Origin: Lytechinus variegatus
Lineage: Eukaryota > Echinodermata > Echinoidea > Temnopleuroida > Toxopneustidae
Reading direction: 5' to 3'
NCBI RefSeq assembly: GCF_018143015.1
Contig: NC_054756.1
Coordinates: forward strand, 14,268,902 to 14,332,901
DNA: 64,000 nt
In this document: positions 9,516 through 21,500 of the stretch, one piece after another
Layout: each line of letters begins with the position of its first letter
Position numbering within the stretch: position 1 is the stretch's first letter
Position numbers and translations under genes: made by a program
Notes under the pieces: model-generated
Database searches by the model: none
Seen by the model: the letters and a program-made list of their open reading frames with translations, nothing else
What the model was told of the DNA's origin: nothing

Positions 9516-12500
9516 CTGGAGCGAAATACAATCAAGAAATACAAGAATGAACAAAATAGCTGTTCGATTATTTTTAAATATTATGAAACGAATGTTTCAG
9601 AGTTAGGTCATTTACAAATATGAGGACAAAAATTGCCTAAGATAAATTTTCATAAAGATTATACATATATTTTAAACGTCGGATTGGGAATTTATCATCT
9701 AAATTACGAGTAGAGTAATGCTGCGCTTCACCAGCAAAATCACAATCAAGTAATACAAAAACATCCCTTTTACAATAATTGATATTAAAATATCTTAAAT
9801 TTTGGAGAAAAAAAACTCAACTCCACAAAGACTGGGGGCTGATCTGGCATCCAACAACCCCTAAGAAATCGGCAGTGATCTGGATAAAGCACCAGACAGT
9901 TTTAGGTATAGGTTCCTATCCTACTGCTGCCACAACACGAGTGTTGAAGAAAGCACCAGACCATTTAAGGATCAGGTGGCTTTGCACCAGTTCTATCCCA
10001 CCGTTGCCACCAAATAATATTTTAAGGCAACACCGGACAATATAAGGAAAGTTTACAGGTCCAGTGATGACATTAATAAATGACAAGGTAATATAGTCCA
10101 ACATTACAATTTGACGTTAGTTCAATGTTTCAAACATTAGCTCAACGTCAAAAACTGATGGTAGGGCAAATGCATCGTTCGACATTTGCCGACATTAGCG
10201 CGTTTGCCTAATGTAGCTTTTGCTATAGTTGGGTGGGTACCAATCATTTTGATGGAAGAGGTTCATATTCCACTGCTGGAACAATTAAACAAATTAAGGA
10301 ATCACCAAACAATCTATGGTGCATTTACAGTATTAACAAATGTCTATAGTGGTGACTTTGATAGATGACAAGGTCACGTTTTTTTAACATGGCATTGATG
10401 AAATGATTTTAACTATTTCCATAGTATTGTGCTTCGGGAAGCCAAAATTCATACTTGATTCGAGTGGGATAGTCATGGTTATTTCCCTACAGACATCCGA
10501 CGGTAGACATGGTAGAAGGGGATCAAGTTCAACTGCTGGTATGTCCGCATCTGCATGGTCAAAGGCACCCACAATTGAGGTAATGGCCACTGTCATCTTC
10601 TCCCTGGCACACACTGCTTCAAGAGTAACAGTTCTTCCACGTTTGACGTTAAATAAGGCTTCTGCATGTCGGTCAGTAGTTCTTGAGCTTGAGAAAGCAT
10701 AATCCTTACCAGTAAGTCTAAAAAGCAAAGAAAAAATATCGAAATACAAAAGTGTAAGATTATTTGGTTTCACCATATCTTATAAGTAGGTAAACATTAC
10801 ACATTGATAAAACATACACAATAGTTTATTGTATCCTTCAACGATTATATCCTATCCTTATATATGTAGCTGTAATTAAAAAATTCTGCTACAATACAAT
10901 TATAGGACAGAACGGCATATTCCATTCTGATTGCAAGACTGGTTTATCAAGGTGTTTCATAAAACTGTTAGTAAATTCAAATGTGATTGTAAATCATGTA
11001 ACATCATAAAAACGAAAGTTTAAATTCGATTTTCATGTATGATCGGGGGACCTAAAGCTACGCACTTTGTTTGCAAATAATAAAAACTATGACAGTTTCA
11101 ACATTTGAACATTTGAAAGTAGCTTTTTGCTCAATAAATGCTGAATCAATTGTACTTTTTTATTAAGGGTTAAAAACAGGAAGTCAATCCAGCAGTTTTA
11201 ATAGTTCAGTCATTCATCATTTCATTGTTAACTTTACAAAACGCTTTGTGAAAAATAATTATCATGAATAGACCCAAATGGTAATAACTCCTTTCTGAAT
11301 AAGGGACAATCTTGAGATGGGTAAAATTATATGGGTAGCCAAATGATTAATTAATAAAAAAAACTGTTCATCTTTTCAAATATTTTGTATATCAACAAGG
11401 AAAAATGTCTCAAAATTAAATGAACAATAAAAATCTTTACCATTAAGCATGAGCAAAGAAGTTTAATACATATAATGTCAGAACTTACAAAAAATACAAA
11501 TTGGCTCTCTATTGAGTGATCATCCTTACGATTCAGCTTCAGTTCATTTTCTGTTAGAGTTTTGTTAATAGTATGAATGACTCACTGTATTCGAACACCA
11601 GGTAAAGGAAGATTGCATGCATCATCCAGACAGGTCTTGACCTTCACACAACTAGTCTGAGTCTGAACAGTCGCCGCTGCCCACCAGGTAAAATGCCTTG
11701 CTTCGTACTCCCATACCAACTGTCCCGATCCAGGGTCTCTCCTAATGATTCCTGAGCCATCATTTACCCACACGCCTGCATAATGAACAGTTGAAAAACA
11801 CGATTTTTTTTGTTTATTTAACATGTTTAAGTACGAAAGAAGAGGCCAGAAGTACAAGCTGGCGCATGTATTCTATTTTGCATGGGATCGCCGTTTTAAA
11901 ACCAATCATCATCAACAACAACGAACAAAACATACGTTAAAACAATATTAAGGCATAATAAAAGAATCCCATACCATGGTTTTGATTGAAGTACCACGCA
12001 TCAACAGAATCGCCAACACTGATATCATTGGAAGGACTGGTTACAGGTATGGTGATAGTAACATAGTCACTGAATAATGCAGGAACAGAAGGGGATGTAG
12101 TTGCGAAGACATTCAATTCCATCATCCCCAATACCTCAAGATCAACCAATTCAGCTCTCCCTGTAATAATAAGACGTGAACATTTAAAGAATGATAATTG
12201 TAACAATTGTTTATTCTGGGGCAACTTTTCATAAAGATTTGCAACTAATTAAACTTGTTCATTATTGCACCTACCATGGTAACCTTCAGTGGCGTAACTA
12301 CGGGGGGGGGTACGTGCCCCCATCGGCTGACCAAAAAAGGGGGAGGAGAAAAAGACGGAGAAAGGGAGAGAAACGTAGCGGGAAATAATAAATTATTGTT
12401 CATTATATTTATAATTATGTTGTGTAATATTACATAAGAAACATTTTTCATAGCTTTGTGAAACATAATTTGCTCAGGGCCTATGTCTTCATTGTTCCTG

Positions 12501-15500
12501 GTGCTCGCATTGTCTGTTTAACGATATACATAATCCTGTTGTATTAAAACCTCCCGTTTTCAAGTCGACATACACCAAATACATTTCCTCGCACGTCGAG
12601 TTATTATTATTTTATGTAGTGACATATAATCTTCTTTTTCATGACTGTAATTGACCCATTTTAAGGTCTTATAAAACATTTCTTGTCCGTGCTTACGTTT
12701 TTGCATTAGTGGATTGGTGATATATGTCTGCTCTTCATGAATTCCAATAATCAGTCCTTAAAATGTCCCTTTTTTAATCTGAATATCAAAAATTTTCAAC
12801 TCGCACTTCGTTCTAGCATTATTCGGTTAGTGAAATAAGTATGGTCTTCTTGAATTCCTACAAACAAGCCTTAGAATGCCCCTCTTCAGGTCTGAATTTC
12901 CAAAAATTATAAGCTCGCGCTACGCGCTTGCAATATTTGATATGTGAGATGCATATGATAATCATGATTACAATGACCACAAAATGTGCTTCGTGTGTTT
13001 ACATGTAGTTCTATCAAAATCAGCAAGCGCTTGACACTCGCATTAGATGACTATGGTAAGATATGTAAACTCTTAATGAATTCCTTAAAAAATAATCCTT
13101 AAAATGTCCCTTTGGGGGTCAATATACATGTATACGAAAAACCTGGATATGGACTTAGATGCTAACCGTTAATATGTAATCACAATGAAGCCAATTAGTG
13201 GGGAAGTTCACCCTGACAGTAAAATACTTTTAATGATTTTGAGTTGTGATGTTTCATGTGACGTTATGTGACGTTTTATTCATCATGTGATGTAAATTTG
13301 ATAAATCACTTTCTTTTATTGGAACAAAATATTGTTCGTAGATAGGATGTTATGAAATGATGCGTCTGGTGATATATCCACCCCACAAATTAAATCATCA
13401 ATGTCTGCAGAATATGGCACTATTCATCAGTTTATAATGGCAGAGCTGCCCCGTATTGTGATGTCAAAAAATCACAATTTTGAATTAATTCTTGTATTCT
13501 TGACGGACTTTCCTAACACGTTCACGTTCAAAATTTCCCTCTAATTTTTTCTACCTTTGTTGAAACCAACTTATCATCAAGGAAAATTTCGCCTTTGATT
13601 GAATATCTAACAACATCTTTATTACTGGGTTTTCAAAGTTGAAAGCGATTTCCTTCGGGGACAACCAGAAGCCATACCTGTATAACGTTGTTTTGTTTTG
13701 ACAGACAACCTTATATTTTTTTTTCATTTTCATTTTTTTTTTATTTGAAAAGTTCGAGCCTGCATTGTAATTTTTCCATCTTTTCCTTAAATCCTATTCG
13801 CTCTGAAGCGCCTTGTGGATCTGATTAAATATTAAAACGATGCTATACAAATACTTTGTATCATGATGTATTATAATTTTATGACCTGTAAGTATTGATC
13901 TTGTAATCTCTGTAATGACATGTTCACTGTCTCGGATATTTCATGAAAATTCTGGTATTTGAAAGTATGTGTAAAATTCAAGTCAATCACCTCTGACCTA
14001 TGACAATTAACAGCTACTATTTTGCCTTTTTTTCAAATGAAAAAAACACTACATTAAAAAAAATACTTACCCATATTGAGCACACCAATTGCTTCCGGAG
14101 CGTGTTCATACTGCTCTGGAATTGTAAGATTCACACCATAGAACTCGATTTGAACGAGGCCCCTTCTTCGAACACTCAGACTACCTGTAAACATCAAAAA
14201 ACAAATGCCCTCTTCCACAAAATATTCAACATATCTTCTTTCGCTCTTTTTACCTGCTATTCACTTGTTACACCTGAAATGGCGCTATGCTGCCTTAATT
14301 GTTCCTATTTCGTTCCTGTTTTTGTTTATTTGCATGTTGGTCTTTGTATTTTTGTATCTTTTATTGTTAGCTTTTTGATTTTTTGTCAGTTTTTAATCAA
14401 CCCGTGTTTGTATTTTTTATCATTGAATTGAATTGAACATATCGTGATGCCTTAAATTTGTATAAAAAGAGATACGCAAGGAATTTAATCTGTGAAAGTG
14501 TAATATTTTTGCTCCATAGAATCAGGTTGAGATACGAAGCATAATTATAAAACCAACATATATACTCAAGTGCATTATCATTTTAATCTCACTCAAATGA
14601 AAATGCAGTAATATATAGAAACGTTCGTATTTCGAACTTTCCTTTCGAACCTTAATTTTCATCTACAAAACGTCAGTTTTCATTTATAGGGAGCTAAGCA
14701 TATGAAATAATTAGAAAGCAATTTCATCTATTCATGTATTATTTGTTAAACAGGGCCGGTTTCCTAAAATCAATGTGTCAGTCCACTTCTATAGCTTTAT
14801 AAAGCTACCCTGTTAAAAAAGGTTCAATAAATGGGTAAATAAATCAAATGGTTGAATATGAAGTCATTTTAATGACTTACCGGGAAGAATTGATACCTGA
14901 TACATTGATGACCCCTCCTGACCCCCGAAAGAAAAGACGTTGGAAGAGAATCGTAACCAACGGAACAAATTCAGTTCCTCAAAGGCTGCTACTGGTATCG
15001 TCACTACATTTTCTGCAGAAGTGGTTGATTAATGTTCACATTAATATCACATAATGAAGGTTAGGATGGATGAACTACCAACATATAAGCACCATTTCGA
15101 TATATTTTAATTAAACTTAGACTCAGTTAATTCAAATAAAAAATACTGGTTTTCCCTTGCGCTGCTTAAGGGTAGGCTCAATTAACTTTCAAAATGAAAG
15201 TATTGTTACTCCTTAATTTATTTTAAAGCTAAACTCGATTAAGTTTCACTATCATTTTCTTCACATGGACTATTCTAGAGGCTAGACGCAATTGAATTTC
15301 AGTATAAGAGTATTGTTTCCACTTAATTCCCAGACTTAATTAACTCTCAGATAGAGAGTTTTGTTTCCACAAACTGTACTTAAGACTGGACTCAAACAAA
15401 TATAAAAAAGAGCATCATTACAACTTAGCATGCATAAGGTTAAATTAGTGTTCAAAACAAACACTTTTTGTCTCTTAAGTCTGCTTTAGGTTAGGCTCAA

Positions 15501-18500
15501 GAGTACCATTTCCACATACTTTAATTGCGGGTATAGACTCAATTAAATCTTGATATAGGCCCAAATGACATCATTTCCACTTACAAAATTTTAAGTTTTA
15601 CTATATGAGCATCATTTCCACATACTTTTCTAGAGGCTTGACTCACTTAACTTTCAATATAATATGAGAGTAACCTAACTTTCATTGAAAGAGCATCATT
15701 CCCACTTACTTTCCACTAAATGAGACTCAATTAACTTTCAATGTAAGAACATCATTCCCACTTATTCCACTTTTAACAGTCTAAGGCTAAACTCCATTAA
15801 CTTTTTATATAAGAGTAACCTATAACTTTCATTAAAAGAGCACCATTCCAACTTACGTCCAACTGAGTTAGACTCAAATAACTTTCAATGTAACAGCATC
15901 ATTCCCACATAATTTTCTTCTAAGACTAAACTCAATTAACTTTTAATATAAGAGTAACCTAACTTTCATTGAAAGAGCATCATTCCCACTTACTTTACTT
16001 CTAGAGCTAACTCGATTAACTTAAAATATAAGAGTAACCTATCTTTTAATGAAAGACCATCATTCCCACTTACTTGTCACTAAGTTAGACTCAATTAATG
16101 TTCAATGTTAGAGCATCATTCCCACATACTTTACATCTAGAGCTAAACTCGATTAACTTTTTATATAAAAGTTAATTTCTGTTAAAATATAATCTTGTTT
16201 CACATATTAGGAAGATTATTGTTTGCTTCAGATGTTTGCAAATTATTTGACTGATGTATGTATGTATTTTTTAACCATATTTCAGTACTTGTCGTAGTTT
16301 ATACTTTTTGTTACAATATGTTAATTTTTTATACTAACCATAGGACCCCATTGGAAATAAGCCTTTCGGCTTTCATGGGCTATCCTGTCAAGGTATTCCT
16401 CAATTTCATTGCAATCTCATGTGATATTCTTGACGAACAAAATCAATCAATCAATCAAAAGTTACCTTATTTTCATTGAATGAGCATCATTCCCACTTAC
16501 TTGACTTCTAGGGCTAAATTCGATTAACTTTTGATATAAGAGTAACCTAACTTTCAATGAAAGAGCATCATTCCCACTTACTTTCCACTAAGTTAGACTC
16601 AATTAACTTCCCGGGGGGGCACTTCCATTCACGAGTGGATACCATGCGCGACCATGGGGTCTCGAAAAGCACCCTAAACACGTAATTTTCATATTCTGAA
16701 AATGCACCACTTAACAAGTATTGGCGTGTGAAACCCTACCCTTAACAATTATTGAAACTAAAACGATACTCTTGGCAAATATTCCCTGAAATGAACCCCT
16801 AAACAAGTACAGGAATGTTCTATTGTTACGGGTCCTTCGGTCGTCGGCTTTACCTTATTTGGTTTAGTACGACCCCACCTTCTACACGAGTCGCGCAAAT
16901 CAGACTCTAAACACGAAGTGTTGGGGCAAAAAGGACATCCTTTATAAAACATTTTAATTTTGTTTTATCATCCCCGCAAATTCGACCCTAAACACGTAAT
17001 TTTCCAAGCGAAATAGATACCCTTTTTTCATTATATTTGTGTTTTTGACACCCTTATCACGTTACGTACGTAACGTGCCCTATTGTGAAAAAGACATCCT
17101 TTTTACGTGTTTTGGGGTCGCGCATGGTATCCACTCGTCAATGTAAGTGCCCCCCCCCCGGATTAACTTTCAATGTAAGAACATCATTCCCGCTTACTCT
17201 ACTTTTAACAGTCTAAGGCTAAACTCGATAAACTTTTAATATAAGAGTAACACAACCTTCAACGTAAGAGCAACATTTTAATTTACTTGAGGCTCGACTC
17301 AATTCTCAATGAAAGAGAATTGTTTCCACTCACTTAGCTTAGGGTTAGCCTTGGTAGTTATTGAGTTGGCCAGTGTACCATCATAAAATGCTGTGACGAT
17401 CAAAGACTGGTTGTGAGGAACCATCAGCGTCGCAATGCCATCAGGACCAGTGAACGCAGAGGCAACCTCCATGGTGCCATACTGTGCCGATGGGTCAGCA
17501 ACGAATGCTCGGATTTCTGCATCCTGCGCCAGGGCGTCTACTGTCGGATCCTCGTGAGTGATAGCAATGACTGTCAAATTGATCAGCGGTGGTACGTCTT
17601 CTACGTGGGAAAATGACAACAACAACAACAACATTGCTGTAGCGATGGACAATTGGCAATGAAATCGAAGAGCCTTAATAATCCACTACCCAGAATTGGT
17701 ATAGATTAATTGGATGATGATATATTTAATTCTTAGAAAATCTAGCTAACTATACTACTATTGGTAGAAAATTTATTAGATTTTAACTAAAATTACTTAC
17801 AATTCACAAGCTATACATACAGCTATTTTGTCAGGCAGTGTAAAGTATCACTATCAGCATGATCAGAGATGAAACGGTGAAAATTTGTTCTGCAAACATT
17901 TTGAATTCGTATTTGACATTATGAAATAAAATGGATTTTGGATGATGTAATTCATAAACATATTGTGCACCGTACTCACCTTCTACCACAAAATGTTTAC
18001 TACCATCCGTACCCGGAATAACGCATCTATATATTCCACCATCCCTGACTTCTGCGCTAGAAATGGTCAAAATTGATTGTGTGGAAGTGGACGATGTTAC
18101 CTCGAAGTTATCAAACTTTTCGTCAACACTGACACGGGTCGTTCCAGCAAAAAGAATCGACGAAGGGGTTGTACTATCATCTACCCATAGAATCAAAGGT
18201 GGTGTTCCGCCTGTTATATCACATGTGAGTGTGACATCAGTCCCAGATACTGCTGGCGAAGTACCAGTTACAGTTACCATGGTAACCAGTTGACCATTGG
18301 TTCCTGAAACAAGGGAGGGGGTTGTTGAAACAAATAAATCAAAATATCATGGTACTGATAAGGAAGTGCGAACACAGGTGGGGGGGGGGGTAAAGGCATG
18401 AATTTAATTTCATGGTAAAATCGAATACGTTAAAAAGAGCACTTAAAAATCACGCAGTCGTCAGAATTCTGCAACTGATATTATTCATTTGAATGTTCAG

Positions 18501-21500
18501 ATGCAAAATGAAAATGGAAGTTAGTTTACTTGGGTTCGAGGGATAGATGTCTAGGCTCACAAGCATTTTGTTGTTGACGTTATTGTTTATGATATCTTTT
18601 TTTGGGGGGGGGGCTTGAAAGTGCGTGGTTGGTTGCTTTCTGAAGCCCTTGGCGTTCAAACACTCAATAAATATATATTTATTATGGTATAGGGCTATGA
18701 TCTCCCAAAGTTGGCACTTGTCAAGTAAATAAAGTTGAAGTGCAATATTTATCGTACCACTTATGCTACTAATTCCATAACTTTGATGGTTGCTTTTTAT
18801 ACTTTTTCATCAATTGGTTATATCTTTCTTGTGTCATTTATTTTTTTCTAGTTTTGTTCAGTTTTTACGTGTCTGCCTGTTTTACAATGTTGTTTATACA
18901 ACAGCCGGTGTAATAATAATACATGTAGCAGGACCCGCTGGGGGAACAGTTTTCTGAACTGAAGTGGCTACCCTGGGTAAATATGCCGTTGTTATTGTTA
19001 TTATTATTATTATTATTGTTGTTGTTGTTGTTATTAAAGAAGCAGAAATGAATATAAAAGAATTGAATTCTAAGGAAATTACTTACTTGTTGGAGGCTCA
19101 TATGTTACTGCTGCACTGAGGGATGTATTCCCAAGGTAGTTACCAGCCATGCATGTAATCTCCGTTCTGACCGATGTTTTTCGAGCAGTGTACTCGTTCA
19201 CACTATCCATTGATTCATGTATCAGGACACCGTTAGAGAATATATAGTAGTTTCTCATTATCGGAGTAGTTTCATTTTGTGCAGTACATGTCACTCTGAT
19301 GTTGTCTGTTCCCTCTGTTACATAATCAGCAGTGACAGTAGTACGAGCGGTAGATGGAGAGGCTTGGTTGATAAAACAAAAAAAAGAGTTAACAAATGTC
19401 TTGTGTTTTCATTTAAAACTTCGTAAACATTTCATATTTTTCAGTTCAATGATGACATATATAATGAAAATTCCACCCCTCCCCCGCCCTAACGTATTAT
19501 TTTCACATATCTGTGCAAGCATGGAATACAACTCCAATTTGAAATAGGCAACATTGCCGCCTTCCCTTTCATTTTCTAATTCTATTCACGCAAAAGTTTG
19601 GGGGCAGTAAACATATTTTGATTGGTAAAAGCACTAACTGGATATATCTTAATTTGTCCTGTTATCACTTAAGCCAATCCGTGAAACTGGAAGACGTTTA
19701 GATAATTAGCTCTAATTTTAACTGTGTGGGGAATTTACTGATAAATCAGGAATATTCTACACGTAATGTACATTAGTACCATGTTAAATGTACATTACTA
19801 ATCTACTGTGAACTCAACATGTTCAAAGTAAGTTACATGTACATATTATGAACAGGAAGATCCATTCATACTTACTATGAATGTTTAAATCTATTGATTC
19901 CTGTCTGTTTAGTTCTGTCAGCTGATGTCCAGTGGTCTGACAAACCAAAGTCTGTCCATAATTCTCTTGAGTTGCTGGGAATGTGAACACACTCCTTGTA
20001 TTAGATACAGGTGATGTACGTGCAACTGTCGGGTTCGTTTCAACTATTGTGTTCCCATTGCCATCAGTCTGTGTAGTTCCACCAAGCGTCCATATAAGAG
20101 TAACTTGTGGTTTGCTTCCAGCATCGCATGTTACTACATACACATCTTCGTTGTCATGCAACTCACTGATCACAGTCAATGTCATAGTTGGTGCAGCTAC
20201 AGAGAGAATAAATGCAGGATATTAATATTACTTTCCCTTGGCCTGAGAATCACATCCAATAATCACCTTTCACCTTCAGGTAATAGAGCACCTTTATAAC
20301 GTTGGAAGATTGGCTATCCATTTAAATGTTCTTGTAACTCCCTTCCCAAATTGTGCTATTCTCTTATGAATATCAGATAATTTCAATTTCGTCATTTTGA
20401 TACATTGGTTAGTCTATCATGTCATGTGATAAATGAATAATAAATAGTATAGTATCTATATGTATCCACCTTGTTAAGGTGCTCCAACATTACCCCGGTT
20501 AAGCTAGGCTACCTATTCAGGTTCTCACAGCTTTTTGAGGAATTACTTCCTGCTGGTACCCATTTACCTCACTGGGGTTGAGTGCAGCACAATGTGGGTA
20601 CCTTTCTTGAGGAAGGAAAATACACCATGGCTGGGAATCGAACCCACGTCCCTCAGACGTAAAAAAACGAGAGTCGTTAACACTTAATATCTGATCTGAT
20701 ATAGAATTTAATCTTAGCCTTAACTGCAACATGTGCAAGGGTCAGAGCATATTGATATCCAGGCACTTGTCCGCTTGCACACGGCGAGGTGTGAACAAAG
20801 GACGACTTTCCCTCACCAACCAAGGTCCAGACGGTAGTGCGTTGGTGAGCAGATAGTGGAATACAACTTTTTTATCAGTCAGTGCAAAGTATCACTGTCA
20901 AAGATGAAACGGTGTAAAATTGGTCTTCAAAATGTTTGTTTTCATTCTTGACATTACGAAATAAAATGGATTTTTTTTTCATTATGTAGTTCACAACATG
21001 CGACGCAATTTGCTCACCTTCTACCACAAAGTCTATCATGTCTATAGTACCATCATCATTGGGAATAGCACACACATACATCCCATCATCCGTGACCTCT
21101 GCGCTAGAAATGGTCAAAATTGATTGTGTGGAAGTGGACGATGTTACCTCAAAGTTATCAAACTTTTCGTCAACACTGAGACGGGTCGTTCCAGCAAAAA
21201 GAATCGACGAAGGAGTTGTACTATCATCTATCCATAGAATAAAGGGTGCTGTTCCGCCTGTTATACCACATGTGAGTGTGACATCAGTCCCAGATACTGC
21301 TGGCGAAGTACCAGTTACCATGGTAACCAGTTGACCATTGGTTCCTGGAACAAGGATGAAAATTTTGAAACAAATAAATAATAATAATAATAGCCAATTT
21401 TTATAAAGCGCTTTTCCCAGAATGGCCCAAAGCGCGTTACAGCATATTATTACCCCGGTCATTGGATTCATTTCAATAAAGTATGAAAAATGCACAATTT

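Larger units (their letters stand above)
15100..17300. repeat. Degenerate tandem array in intron 6
   Basis: At least a dozen copies of AGAGCATCATTCCCACTTACTT alternate with phrases like CTCAATTAACTTTCAATGTA and ATATAAGAGTAACCTAACTTTC, at spacings of roughly 57-91 bp (for example at 15690, 15748, 15896, 15978, 16050, 16112, 16483, 16565, 17183). A LINE tail (about 16200-16457) and a MITE (16610-17161) interrupt it. Confidence 0.8.
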
